Origin: JAHFLV01 sp964367845 | Lineage (GTDB): Bacteria; Patescibacteriota; Minisyncoccia; Phycocordibacterales; DATGWK01 | Direction of reading: 5' to 3' | DNA length: 29,041 bases | NCBI GenBank assembly: GCA_964367845.1 | Contig: CAYIYW010000004.1 | Location: 1 to 29,041, forward strand | Shown: one piece after another, positions 1 to 7,876 of the stretch | Position numbering within the stretch: the stretch's first letter is position 1 | Layout of the letters: every line of letters begins with the position of its first letter | Translations under genes and position numbers: made by a program | The notes under the pieces: model-generated | What the model was told of the DNA's origin: nothing | Databases searched by the model: none | Seen by the model: only the letters and a program-made list of their open reading frames with translations

Positions 1-908
1 CGGCAGAAACAAGTTTTGATGCTAGAACAGTTGTTGGTGGGCTAGGCAAAGCCGGGGGCAAGGGTGGATTTGACAAGTTCAAAGAGGAGAGAGATAAGGC
101 CGCCGTTAAAAAAGAGCAGGAACTTAAACCAAGTAAGGAAAAAATTGATCAGGCGCAAGAAAAACTTTACAGACTAAAAGAAAGGGTTGGAAACGAGGCC
201 AAGATAGTTCAAACCAAAGAGCGGGAGTACGAAGAACAGATTCGACCAGAAAAACAAGAACTGGAAAGAATGGAAGCGGAACTTGAAACAAATAAGAAGA
301 GATTGGAAAGTCCTCTCTCCTCTGAGCCAGAGAAAACACAAATCCAAAATAATATCGCTCATATAGAAGAAAAAATGCTAAAGGCCCGCACGGCACTTCA
401 ATTTGACACGCGAACAATAGAACTAAATAAAACCAAGAAGACACTCGCGGATATTAGAGAAGAAATGCAACCAGAAATTGACGCCGCTCAAGCTAAAGTG
501 GATGAATTACGAGGCGTAGATGAGAAAGAAGCGGGGAAACGCTTTAAGTCATCAGGTAAAGAAGACGAGGCGATAAAACAGGCTGAGGGAAAAGGACTAA
601 CAGGCGAGAATTACAAGAATTTTCTTAATAAAGCGAGAGAGGAATTTATTGAAAAAAACAAAAAAGACAGCCGGGCCAAAATTAGAGCATTGGACTACGC
701 ACGGAAATCAGTTGAAAAATCATGGATAGGACTTATTAGGGGAACACGAAAAAGCGAGGCAGCCGCAATTCGAATTGACATTACCAAAGACAAGGATGAC
801 AAAAAATGGGAAAAGCTTACCGATACTTTAAAAAAGATGAAAGGAGGGGGAGATGTTGAAAAGAAACCAGACATGGAACCAGAGGAAGAGCAAGGAGACA
901 AAACGTAA
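1..908 (+). CDS. C-terminal part of a large secretion-cluster protein (partial)
   Basis: The reading frame is open from base 3 to the TAA at 906-908, with no stop on the left, so the first ATG inside (270) is probably not the start; about 301 residues are visible. The visible part is very hydrophilic, rich in Lys, Glu, Gln and Ala, with long heptad-like stretches that look like coiled coil, especially residues 30-190. There is no membrane segment. It begins with a Gly-rich stretch (FDARTVVGGLGKAGGKGGFD). In CPR genomes a polytopic VirB6/TrbL-like protein with a long charged tail often precedes PrgI and VirB4; the position here fits that, but the membrane part would be off the window. This assignment is inference. 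It lies 13 bases upstream of the next gene, same strand, probably one operon. Confidence 0.6.
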   Translation, partial: AETSFDARTVVGGLGKAGGKGGFDKFKEERDKAAVKKEQELKPSKEKIDQAQEKLYRLKERVGNEAKIVQTKEREYEEQIRPEKQELERMEAELETNKKRLESPLSSEPEKTQIQNNIAHIEEKMLKARTALQFDTRTIELNKTKKTLADIREEMQPEIDAAQAKVDELRGVDEKEAGKRFKSSGKEDEAIKQAEGKGLTGENYKNFLNKAREEFIEKNKKDSRAKIRALDYARKSVEKSWIGLIRGTRKSEAAAIRIDITKDKDDKKWEKLTDTLKKMKGGGDVEKKPDMEPEEEQGDKT

Positions 909-921
909 ATAAAAAACTCCC

Positions 922-1611
922 ATGAACGAAACAACAGTAAACATATTGCAAGAAAATTTCTCTGTTTTGCCCCAAGAAATAAGAAACATCATTGTAGACC
1001 AAGCAACAAGAGAAAAAATAAGGAGCATCGGCCAAAAATACGCCGTATCCACAGAACAGATTCTCAGTATTCAGGATGAGGTTTTCTTTATTCTTTTTGG
1101 TATTGAGCCCTTAAGCAGTTTCCGAACAAATATTGTAGAAAAGGCGGGGGTAACATATGATCAGGCTCTAAAAATTGCTTACGATTTGAACTCTTTGGTT
1201 TTTAAACCCATTACAGAAACTCTTAAAGAGATGGGGGAGGGATTAAGTATAGGGGGTGACGAAGAGGCAATGCCCGATTTTTCACCAACTCCACAGATTT
1301 CGGAGGGGGATGAACCAAAAAATGAACCAGAAACCCACTCTGACCGCATAATTGTCGATCACGAAGAAATGCTCAAAAAACAAGGCCCACACCTTCACAA
1401 CCAAACCGTAACGCCCGCGCCCGCAACCGTTGATAACAATTACCACAAACCAGAACCATCCCCGCAAACAGCCCCCCCTTTCAAAAGCATCGTTGACCAA
1501 AAACTGGCCGGTCTAGTCCACTCGGTAAGCGCGCCACCTGACGCGCCGACAAATGTTTCGCCTTCCGGCGGTTACAAGGGCCCCGACCCCTACCGCGAGC
1601 CGATAGAGTAG
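922..1611 (+). CDS. Hypothetical protein with helical N-terminal domain and Pro-rich tail
   Basis: 229 residues. Residues 1-100 form a compact, mostly helical domain starting MNETTVNILQENFSVLPQEI, with a motif around EQILSIQDEVFFILFGIEPL followed by a second helical half. Residues 110-229 are low-complexity: Pro, Glu, Asp and His rich, unlikely to fold. I recognise the N-terminal pattern (a helical LPxEIR...IxxIxxEVxxILxG repeat) as a type common near CPR secretion genes, but know no function. It has no signal peptide or membrane segment, so it is probably cytoplasmic. It sits between the coiled-coil protein and PrgI, in the same direction, so it may be an accessory factor of that machine (inference). 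Confidence 0.7.
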   Translation: MNETTVNILQENFSVLPQEIRNIIVDQATREKIRSIGQKYAVSTEQILSIQDEVFFILFGIEPLSSFRTNIVEKAGVTYDQALKIAYDLNSLVFKPITETLKEMGEGLSIGGDEEAMPDFSPTPQISEGDEPKNEPETHSDRIIVDHEEMLKKQGPHLHNQTVTPAPATVDNNYHKPEPSPQTAPPFKSIVDQKLAGLVHSVSAPPDAPTNVSPSGGYKGPDPYREPIE

Positions 1612-1647
1612 ACCGCAAAAAAACGAAATAAAAAACGACAAAATAAA

Positions 1648-2079
1648 ATGCGATTCCAAGTTCCACAATTCACCGATGTTGAAGATAAGATAGTCGGCCC
1701 TCTGACATTCAAACAATTCATATACCTTGCGGGCGCGGCGGGAGCGATTACGGTTCTTTTTGCTTTTTTACCAAGATTCATAGCAATCATTCTCGCTCTG
1801 CCTGTCGCCGCTTTCGGCGGACTTCTGGCGTTTTACAAGGTCAATAATCGTTCTTTCATTAAGGTTGTGGAATCATTTGTAAAATACTCCGTTACAAGCA
1901 AACTCTACCTCTGGAAACACGAAAGAAAAATAACGAGGTCTGCGGAGAAAAAACCGTTTGACCCGGCGGTGGTGCCAAAACTTTCGGAAAGCAAACTCCG
2001 CGACCTGATGTGGTCGCTTGATATCAAACAAAGCGGCAATCCCGTAACCAACAGCAAAGAAGGGATGACAAACACATAA
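1648..2079 (+). CDS. PrgI-family membrane protein
   Basis: 143 residues. The N-terminus MRFQVPQFTDVEDKIVGPLT is the hallmark of the PrgI family (small inner-membrane proteins that precede VirB4 in Gram-positive and CPR conjugation or secretion loci, similar to VirB3). Two hydrophobic helices follow at about residues 26-46 and 48-68, then a conserved basic stretch (FVKYSVTSKLYLWKHER). The C-terminal 50 residues are polar. In family terms it probably docks the VirB4 ATPase to the membrane channel. Normally VirB4 follows at once; here the next 980 bases hold a terminator-like hairpin, a structured RNA and a nuclease gene. Family call is firm, exact role is inferred. Confidence 0.88.
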   Translation: MRFQVPQFTDVEDKIVGPLTFKQFIYLAGAAGAITVLFAFLPRFIAIILALPVAAFGGLLAFYKVNNRSFIKVVESFVKYSVTSKLYLWKHERKITRSAEKKPFDPAVVPKLSESKLRDLMWSLDIKQSGNPVTNSKEGMTNT

Positions 2080-2107
2080 GGGTTCGGTCGGAAGATTTAC
2101 AAGTAAT

Positions 2108-2135
2108 ACAATTTGCTATTATTTTAGCAAATTGT
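2108..2135 (+). terminator. Terminator-like hairpin after the PrgI gene
   Basis: An 11-base perfect inverted repeat (ACAATTTGCTA / TAGCAAATTGT) with a 6-base loop lies 28 bases after the PrgI stop. It is AT-rich and has no long T-run, so it may be a weak terminator, an mRNA-stabilising 3' end or a protein-binding palindrome. Its place between the PrgI gene and an independent promoter supports an end-of-transcript role. Confidence 0.5.
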
Positions 2136-2167
2136 TAATATGGCTCTTATATGCTTATTTTTAAACG

Positions 2168-2173
2168 TATAAT
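2168..2173 (+). promoter_or_regulatory. -10 element for the leader RNA / NYN gene
   Basis: A perfect TATAAT preceded by CG. Transcription would start near 2180, about 150 bases before the NYN start codon at 2330, leaving room for the folded leader. I see no good -35 hexamer at 17 bases. Confidence 0.45.
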
Positions 2174-2204
2174 TGAAGTTGTGGAAACACAGAAATACAT
2201 ATCC

Positions 2205-2305
2205 TCACATCGCTCTTAACATTCCCTCCTTGACTTTTTAAGTCTAGACGGGATAAGATGCGAGTGAAAGTCACCTGCGCCAGCGAAAGCTGTGTGCAGG
2301 TTTTT
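2205..2305 (+). ncRNA. Putative structured leader RNA or small RNA ending in a terminator-like hairpin
   Basis: Two structures can be drawn directly. First, a long stem: TCAC 2205-2208, TCGC 2210-2213 and TCTTA 2214-2218 pair with TAAGA 2254-2258, GCGA 2260-2263 and GTGA 2264-2267, with single-base bulges at 2209 and 2259. Inside it TCCC 2223-2226 pairs with GGGA 2250-2253 and GACTT 2232-2236 pairs with AAGTC 2240-2244. Second, a 12-pair hairpin 2273-2301 with one bulged T and a GAAA tetraloop (CAGCGAAAGCTG core), followed by TTTTTG, a good intrinsic terminator. GTGA 2264-2267 can alternatively pair with TCAC 2271-2274, which overlaps the foot of the terminator stem, so the two folds may compete. 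It could be an attenuator for the NYN gene or a separate small RNA. I do not recognise a known RNA family. Confidence 0.5.
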
Positions 2306-2329
2306 GTTTGGGGAGATATACTACAGTTC

Positions 2330-2995
2330 ATGGAAAAAGTATGCATTCATATTGATGGCGGTAACTTCTACCATTTGGCACTCAAAAAACTTGATTTGAG
2401 TGAAAAAGAGTTTGATTTTGATAAATTTGTTCTATTTCTTGCAGGCGAAAAAAGAACTATTGCTGACCTCGGTAAACGCTACTATGTGGGGACCGTTAGA
2501 GAAAAGGAAGGTGACCAAAGAAGTAAAGATGCGATGGCTATGCAAACTTCGCTTTTTGCCAAACTGAAAACCACCAAATGGGAGATAAAGACAAGCAAAC
2601 TTAGAACCAGAACCGAAGAAATTTTCATAGACCAGCGAATACAGGATTACAAAAAGCTACAAAAGTTAGGAATTAAGTCCATAAAGATTGAAAGACTACG
2701 AGAAAAGGGTATCGATGTAAAACTCGCTACGGATTTAATTGTCGGGGCCGTTGATGATAAATATGATACGGCCATTGTTGTAAGTTCAGATAGTGACCTT
2801 ATCCCAGCGATTGATTTGGTGCGATACAGATTTTCTAAAAAAGTAGAGTATGTCGGTTTTTCAATAGCTGACCCCAAACGTCCAAATAACCCAACAAGAC
2901 CGCTTCTTTCAATGATACCCAGAACAGATGTGCAGCGAACACTTACTGCTGAAGACCTGAGGTTTTTTATTATTCAACAACAACGACTGATGTAG
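2330..2995 (+). CDS. NYN-domain (PIN-like) ribonuclease, LabA/DUF88 type
   Basis: 221 residues from ATG 2330. I chose this start because the conserved strand MEKVCIHIDGGNFYHLAL begins the fold; an in-frame ATG at 2258 lies inside the upstream hairpin region and adds no plausible protein. Acidic residues typical of NYN nucleases are visible: D9 in IDGGN, D129 and D135 in KGIDVKLATDLI, and D154/D156 in VVSSDSDLIPA. The family cuts RNA with a metal ion; substrates are mostly unknown. A GGGGAG 14 bases upstream is a distant ribosome site. The gene breaks the usual PrgI-VirB4 order and has its own promoter and leader, so it may be a cargo or immunity-type insertion (inference). Confidence 0.85.
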   Translation: MEKVCIHIDGGNFYHLALKKLDLSEKEFDFDKFVLFLAGEKRTIADLGKRYYVGTVREKEGDQRSKDAMAMQTSLFAKLKTTKWEIKTSKLRTRTEEIFIDQRIQDYKKLQKLGIKSIKIERLREKGIDVKLATDLIVGAVDDKYDTAIVVSSDSDLIPAIDLVRYRFSKKVEYVGFSIADPKRPNNPTRPLLSMIPRTDVQRTLTAEDLRFFIIQQQRLM

Positions 2996-3036
2996 GAAGT
3001 TATTCAATAAGAGCAGGAGAATAATCCATCTGCCAC

Positions 3037-3045
3037 TGATATAAT
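3037..3045 (+). promoter_or_regulatory. Extended -10 promoter before the split VirB4 genes
   Basis: TGATATAAT is a perfect extended -10 (TGn followed by TATAAT). The start site would fall near 3052, leaving a leader of only about 9 bases before ATG 3061. It would give the VirB4 genes independent expression after the NYN gene. Confidence 0.6.
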
Positions 3046-3060
3046 ACATTTGACACCCAC

Positions 3061-3744
3061 ATGGCAACGACCAACGCCCGAGCCACTCAAGAATATGTGC
3101 CGATAAAAGAAGTCAGGGACGGCATCATCGTTCTTAAAGACGGGTCTTTGAGAGCGCTTGTGCTGACTTCTTCCATAAATTTTTCTTTGAAATCGGACGA
3201 TGAGCGCCAAGCGATTATTTACCAATTCCAAAATTTCCTGAATTCTTTGGATTTTTCAATTCAAATTTTCATTCAGTCGCGGAAACTTGACATCAGGCCT
3301 TACATCGCCCTTTTGGAGCAGAGGGAGAAAAAACAAAGCAGTGATTTGATGAAAATCCAGACCCGAGAATACATCGGGTTCATCAAGGATTTCACCGCGA
3401 GAACGAACATCATGACCAAGCATTTCTTCATTGTCGTTCCTTACTCTCCTGCGACCCTTCAGGGCAGAAAATCCGGCGGGAAACTCGGTATTTTGGGAGG
3501 ACTTATTCCTCGGAAAAGAGGAACTCCCGGGTCAGCCGCCGGTGAAGAATCATTTGAGGAATACCGCGCCCAGCTTGAGCAGAGAATTTCCGTGGTTGAA
3601 CAAGGGCTTGTCCAATGCGGTGTTCGGGTCGTTGAACTTGGAACCGAAGAAGTGGTGGAGCTTTTTTACAAGATTTTCAATCCGGGCGACGCCGAAAAGC
3701 CGATTCAGTTAAGCACCGACACCGTCCTCGGCCAAAATAAATAA
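3061..3744 (+). CDS. VirB4/TraC N-terminal-domain protein (split VirB4, part 1)
   Basis: 227 residues. The N-terminal half (ATQEYVPIKEVRDGIIVLKD, then SLRALVLTSSINFSLKSDDE) matches the TraC/VirB4 N-terminal domain found in Gram-positive and CPR conjugation ATPases, which contacts the membrane channel. It contains a long helical stretch (residues 55-110), a Gly/Lys-rich insertion at about 138-165, and a second helical region. There is no Walker motif, so it cannot hydrolyse ATP by itself. The ATPase half is encoded 35 bases downstream. In most bacteria these regions are one polypeptide. Separate ORFs are common in CPR loci as I remember them; I see no sign of a recent frameshift, since both have good start codons. 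Confidence 0.82.
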   Translation: MATTNARATQEYVPIKEVRDGIIVLKDGSLRALVLTSSINFSLKSDDERQAIIYQFQNFLNSLDFSIQIFIQSRKLDIRPYIALLEQREKKQSSDLMKIQTREYIGFIKDFTARTNIMTKHFFIVVPYSPATLQGRKSGGKLGILGGLIPRKRGTPGSAAGEESFEEYRAQLEQRISVVEQGLVQCGVRVVELGTEEVVELFYKIFNPGDAEKPIQLSTDTVLGQNK

Positions 3745-3779
3745 ATGCGAGAAACCCATTAATTGCTAAAAATAAAACA

Positions 3780-5609
3780 ATGTCCTTTCTGGGAAAATTA
3801 TTTAAAAAGAAAGAAACGATGAAAGCCCCGGCTCAAGTCGTGCCGTTTCTTCGGGAACAGGTGTCCCAAGCGGAGTCGCTTGAACTCAAAGACATCATCG
3901 CTCCAAGCGCCCTGAAAGTCGGCCCGCGAGACCTCAATCTCGGCGATAAATTCGTCCGAACTTTTTTTGTCATTTCCTATCCGCGTTTTTTGAATGAAAG
4001 CTGGTTCGCGCCGGTCATCAATCTGGACAAGGTTTTTGATGTTTCAATTTTTATCCACCCGGTTGACACCGTCGCCGCTCTCCGCCAATTTCAGAAAAAA
4101 GTTGCCGAAGTTCAGAGCCAGATTCATGAGCGGGAAAGCAAAGGTATGGTTCGCGACCCGATGCTTGATACCGCCTATCAAGACCTTGAATCGCTCCGCG
4201 ACAGTTTACAGCAAGCCCAAGAAAAACTTTTTGAAGTCGGCTTGTATATTTCAATCTATGCCGAAAATGAGGCCGAGCTTGACACGGTAGAGTCGGAAAT
4301 TAAATCCATCCTTGAGTCAAAACTGGTCTATGTAAAACCGGCCCTTTTCCAGCAAGAACAAGGATTCAAAAGCGTCATTCCGATTGCGACCGACCTTTTG
4401 GAAGTCCACTCGCGCTTAAATTCCTCGCCACTTTCCAGTTTGTTCCCGTTCATTTCTTTTGACCTGACATCCGATAAAGGCATTCTTTTCGGCATAAATC
4501 GCCATAATTCCAGTTTAATTTTGTTTGACCGATTTTCACTTGAAAATTACAACTCAATCACTTTTGCCAAGTCAGGCGCCGGCAAGTCATACGCCGTTAA
4601 ACTGGAAATCTTGCGAACCCTGATGTTTGACACCGAGGTTTTGGTGATTGACCCGGAGAGAGAATACGAGTATCTGGCCGAAGCGGTCGGCGGTCGGTAT
4701 TTCAAAATTTCTCTCAACTCCGAGCATCACATCAATCCTTTTGACCTGCCGATACCGGGTCGCGACGAATCCGGCGCTTCAGTTTTGCGTTCAAACACCA
4801 TCAACCTCATCGGTCTATTTCGGCTGATGATGGGCGGTTTAACTCCGGAAGAGGACTCAATCGTTGACGCGGCCATAACCGAGGCCTATGCGTTAAAAGA
4901 TATCACCGCCGATTCCGATTTTCGGAATATAGAGCCGCCGCTTATGTCCGATTTTGAGCTTGTTCTTTCCGGCATGGAAGGAGGCGAGTCGCTGGCTCAA
5001 CGGCTGACAAAATACACCAGAGGCACATGGTCGGGGTTCATCAACCGGCCGACGAACATTGATATCAACAAAAAACTGATTGTCTTCTCCCTGCGCGACA
5101 TGGAGGACGAGTTGAAGCCGATTGCGATGTATATTGTTACTCACTATATTTGGAACGCCATTCGCCGCGAATTAAAGCGACGGCTGTTGGTCATTGACGA
5201 GGCCTGGTGGATGATGAAATCCGAAGACACCGCCTCGTTTCTCCTCTCGCTCGCCAAACGCGGAAGAAAATATTATTTAGGATTGGCGACGATTACCCAG
5301 GACGTTGACGATTTTATGCGGTCCCCGTATGGCGTGCCGATTATTACCAATTCTTCCATCCAGCTTTTATTGAAACAATCACCGACTTCAATTGACAAAC
5401 TGCAACAGACATTCAATTTGACGGACGAAGAAAAATATCTGCTCTTGGAATCCGGAGTCGGGGAGGGAATTTTCTTTGCCGGACTCAAACATGTGGCGAT
5501 AAAGGTCATCGCCTCCTACACCGAAGACCAGATTATCACTTCCGACCCGTCACAGGTTTTGTCTATTCAACAAGCCAAAAAGGACTTGGCGGAAAGCGAA
5601 GGAACATGA
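3780..5609 (+). CDS. virB4: VirB4-family type IV secretion ATPase (split VirB4, part 2)
   Basis: 609 residues. Walker A is SGAGKS at residues 265-270 (FAKSGAGKSYAVKLEI); Walker B is RLLVIDEAWWMM with D473 and E474; downstream LAKRGRKYYLGLATITQDVDDF is the usual VirB4/TraC motif with the arginine-rich helix and the sensor Q. Residues 100-150 are a coiled-coil-like insertion. VirB4 proteins power pilus assembly or substrate transfer at the inner face of the membrane as hexamers. The stop overlaps the next start (ACATGA, 4 bases), so translation is coupled. No VirB11 or VirD4 ATPase is seen in the window. Confidence 0.93.
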   Translation: MSFLGKLFKKKETMKAPAQVVPFLREQVSQAESLELKDIIAPSALKVGPRDLNLGDKFVRTFFVISYPRFLNESWFAPVINLDKVFDVSIFIHPVDTVAALRQFQKKVAEVQSQIHERESKGMVRDPMLDTAYQDLESLRDSLQQAQEKLFEVGLYISIYAENEAELDTVESEIKSILESKLVYVKPALFQQEQGFKSVIPIATDLLEVHSRLNSSPLSSLFPFISFDLTSDKGILFGINRHNSSLILFDRFSLENYNSITFAKSGAGKSYAVKLEILRTLMFDTEVLVIDPEREYEYLAEAVGGRYFKISLNSEHHINPFDLPIPGRDESGASVLRSNTINLIGLFRLMMGGLTPEEDSIVDAAITEAYALKDITADSDFRNIEPPLMSDFELVLSGMEGGESLAQRLTKYTRGTWSGFINRPTNIDINKKLIVFSLRDMEDELKPIAMYIVTHYIWNAIRRELKRRLLVIDEAWWMMKSEDTASFLLSLAKRGRKYYLGLATITQDVDDFMRSPYGVPIITNSSIQLLLKQSPTSIDKLQQTFNLTDEEKYLLLESGVGEGIFFAGLKHVAIKVIASYTEDQIITSDPSQVLSIQQAKKDLAESEGT

Positions 5610-6064
5610 AAAACGGACATATTAATAATTTAACGGCAACACTGATGATATCGGTGGCCATTTTTTATGACTTAATACAAGCCCTTTTTGACCTTCTGCA
5701 TTTAATCCCAGTTATAGGGAATGTCATCGCGACTGTTATAACCGCTCTTTTGAGTGTTGTGGCGTGGCTGACATTTTATGTTTGGTTTAAAATGCACGGC
5801 GTTCATTTTAATAGCGCAAAAAGAGCCATTACTATGGGCGCGGGTTTTTTGATTGAGCTCATGCCGATATTAAACATCCTGCCCGCGTGGACATTGGCAG
5901 TTGTGCTCATTTTCCTGACCGCCCGAATGCCGAAAATCGTTCAAGTGGCCACCGGGGCAGCTGGAGCGGGGAAAGGGAGCACTGGCGGCGGTGTCAAAGG
6001 AACCGCTTCCTCGGAAACAAATAAGGTGCCCACCGACAGCGCGACCGAAACGGCGACTGAATAG
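5606..6064 (+). CDS. Small polytopic membrane protein of the secretion cluster
   Basis: 152 residues, start overlapping the VirB4 stop by 4 bases. Hydrophobic segments lie at about residues 10-32, 37-65, and 73-108 (probably two helices), so three or four membrane spans are likely. The last 40 residues are a soluble Gly/Ser/Thr/Ala tail. I do not recognise the family. Its tight coupling to virB4 suggests a small channel or assembly subunit, a role inferred only from position. Confidence 0.75.
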   Translation: MKNGHINNLTATLMISVAIFYDLIQALFDLLHLIPVIGNVIATVITALLSVVAWLTFYVWFKMHGVHFNSAKRAITMGAGFLIELMPILNILPAWTLAVVLIFLTARMPKIVQVATGAAGAGKGSTGGGVKGTASSETNKVPTDSATETATE

Positions 6065-6103
6065 ACGCGGTGTGAACAGAAAAAGGCGTGGCGCCCGACA
6101 GCG

Positions 6104-6112
6104 TGCTAAAAT
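6104..6112 (+). promoter_or_regulatory. Extended -10 promoter, leaderless type
   Basis: TGCTAAAAT ends 6 bases before ATG 6119. With normal -10 to start spacing, transcription would begin at or next to the A of the ATG, giving a leaderless message for the exported Ig-like protein and downstream pilin gene. Confidence 0.5.
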
Positions 6113-6118
6113 ACTGTT

Positions 6119-7168
6119 ATGAATCCACTCGTTTCCCGTGGTAAATCCATTCTTGTTATTTTTTGTTTTTTTCTTATTTTCTCTTTTTTTGCGTCGCCAT
6201 CTTTTACCCCCACGCGCTTTATCGCCGTATCCCACGCCCAAACAAACGCTCTCCGAATCACCGTGGTTCCACAATTCCCCGGCCCGTTTGAGACGGTAAC
6301 GGTTGATGTGGAAGATTTTTCAAGGGACTTGAACAAGGTTGACATATCATGGTCGGTAAACGGCAAAATTGAGCAGAGAGGAGTCGGCTTAAAACGGCTC
6401 CGTCTCAACACCGGCGCACTTGGAACGGTTACAAATATTTCCATAAACATGGGCGGGGACATTCAATCGCTGACGGTTAGACCGGCGACAGTTGATGTTT
6501 TGTGGCAAGCGGACACATATACTCCGCCGTTTTACCGAGGCAAGGCCATTCACAGCAATCAGGACCCGATTACGGTGGTCGCCGAGCCGTTTTTTATAAA
6601 CAGTCAGGGTGTTCGGCTTGACCCTGAAAAATTAATATACAGATGGACGCGCAACGGAAAGTTGAATGATTTGGCCTCGGGCTACGGCAAAAAAACTTTC
6701 CGGATTGTTCCTTCAATCCTGATGAAGCCGATTGATGTTGAAGTTGAGGTTTCGTCGGTTGACGGAATTTTCCACTCTGTGTCGTCAATAAACATTCCGG
6801 ATTCAAAAACCGAGGTTTTGCTTTACGAAAACCATCCGTTATATGGAATTGTTTTTGAAAGAGCCCTGAACGCCAAAGAGTCCCCGATTACAAACCATGA
6901 AATTAGAATTATTGGAGTACCGTTCTTTTTTTCTAACCAACAGAAGAATCTTGGCCAGCTCGTTTATGATTGGAAACTGAATAATGCTTCGGTAAATCAG
7001 CCGGGCAATGAGGTCATTTTCAGAAAACCGGAGGGCGGGGGTGAGGGACGCTCCCTTGTCTCTTTGGGAATTAAAAATCCGGAAAGATTCGCCCAATCCT
7101 CAAGCGCCAGTTTGCATGTTCAATTCAAAGATGAGGAAGAAACTCCTGCGGGCCAAAATATTTTTTAA
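6119..7168 (+). CDS. Exported Ig/PKD-like protein of the secretion cluster
   Basis: 349 residues. A long signal sequence is visible: basic start MNPLVSRGK, hydrophobic core ILVIFCFFLIFSFF, and a possible signal peptidase site near VSHAQT (residue 41). The remainder is beta-rich with repeated modules of the type 'sP..g..VtV......D......ysW..nG', at about residues 48-130, 140-225 and 230-340; the phrases ISWSVNGK, YRWTRNGK and YDWKLNNA recur at module ends. This suggests three Ig- or PKD-like domains outside the membrane. No catalytic motif. It lies 3 bases ahead of the pilin gene, so a structural or surface role beside the pilus is plausible (inference). Confidence 0.72.
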   Translation: MNPLVSRGKSILVIFCFFLIFSFFASPSFTPTRFIAVSHAQTNALRITVVPQFPGPFETVTVDVEDFSRDLNKVDISWSVNGKIEQRGVGLKRLRLNTGALGTVTNISINMGGDIQSLTVRPATVDVLWQADTYTPPFYRGKAIHSNQDPITVVAEPFFINSQGVRLDPEKLIYRWTRNGKLNDLASGYGKKTFRIVPSILMKPIDVEVEVSSVDGIFHSVSSINIPDSKTEVLLYENHPLYGIVFERALNAKESPITNHEIRIIGVPFFFSNQQKNLGQLVYDWKLNNASVNQPGNEVIFRKPEGGGEGRSLVSLGIKNPERFAQSSSASLHVQFKDEEETPAGQNIF

Positions 7169-7171
7169 AAC

Positions 7172-7870
7172 ATGAAACTTCCAATCAAAAAATATCTGAA
7201 AATTTTACTGGTTTTGACCGTCTTTCTTGCGTTACTTGGAGTAACAGGCCAAGTATTCGCCGCCCTTGGTGAATACACGCCCTTGGTGAAGTTGCCCGGT
7301 ATAGACAAAGCGGAAGCGAATAACCTGCCCGAGTATCTCAAGGCGATGTTCAAACTGCTTCTTGGCGTTGCCGGCGCGCTTGCGGTGATCATGATTACCC
7401 TCGGCGGCATTGAATACATGTCAACCGACTCCATGTTCGGCAAAGAAGAAGGGAAGAAAAAAATAAATAACGCTTTGTTGGGGTTATTGTTGGCAATCGG
7501 TGCGTGGCTCATCTTGTTCACCGTAAACCCCAAACTTCTTGAGTTTAATTTTAATCCAGCGCCGATTGCGCCGATTAATCCGCCACCAAGATGGGTGCCA
7601 CCGCCTCTCTCAATAGGTGAAATTCACAAAAATAGGTATTGCTTTGGATCAGATGGTAACAACCAAGGTAATTTTGGGTTAAAATTACCGCCGATAGAAA
7701 TCTATTATTATTTAGCGAGTAGTTCAATCAGCATTCGGGAGAAAATTTACGAATGTAAATGGACATCGCCGGTAGAAGGAGTAATTTCCCCAACAACCAC
7801 TGCATGCCCTGATGGAACGAAGACAGAATTAATTCGTTGTGATGATGTTGGTCTTATCCCGCCCTCCTAA
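7172..7870 (+). CDS. VirB2-like pilin/conjugation subunit with Cys-containing C-terminal extension
   Basis: 232 residues. A signal peptide (MKLPIKKYLKILLVLTVFLA, cleavage expected after VFA at residue 30) is followed by a short loop and two hydrophobic helices at about residues 54-78 and 96-118, separated by a basic stretch (EEGKKKINN). This is the TrbC/VirB2 pilin pattern. Ordinary VirB2 would end near here. Instead a Pro-rich linker (PPPRWVPPP, residues 137-146) leads into an 85-residue soluble tail with four Cys (in YCFGSD, YECKW, TACPDG, IRCDD), which could form two disulfides. The tail is the odd part and may be an exposed adhesive or capping domain. Confidence 0.78.
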   Translation: MKLPIKKYLKILLVLTVFLALLGVTGQVFAALGEYTPLVKLPGIDKAEANNLPEYLKAMFKLLLGVAGALAVIMITLGGIEYMSTDSMFGKEEGKKKINNALLGLLLAIGAWLILFTVNPKLLEFNFNPAPIAPINPPPRWVPPPLSIGEIHKNRYCFGSDGNNQGNFGLKLPPIEIYYYLASSSISIREKIYECKWTSPVEGVISPTTTACPDGTKTELIRCDDVGLIPPS

Positions 7871-7876
7871 ATCACC

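Noticed and set aside
2258..2329. 24-codon upstream extension of the NYN gene
   Set aside because: Falls in the terminator-like hairpin and gives an unconserved tail; the NYN fold begins at the ATG 2330.
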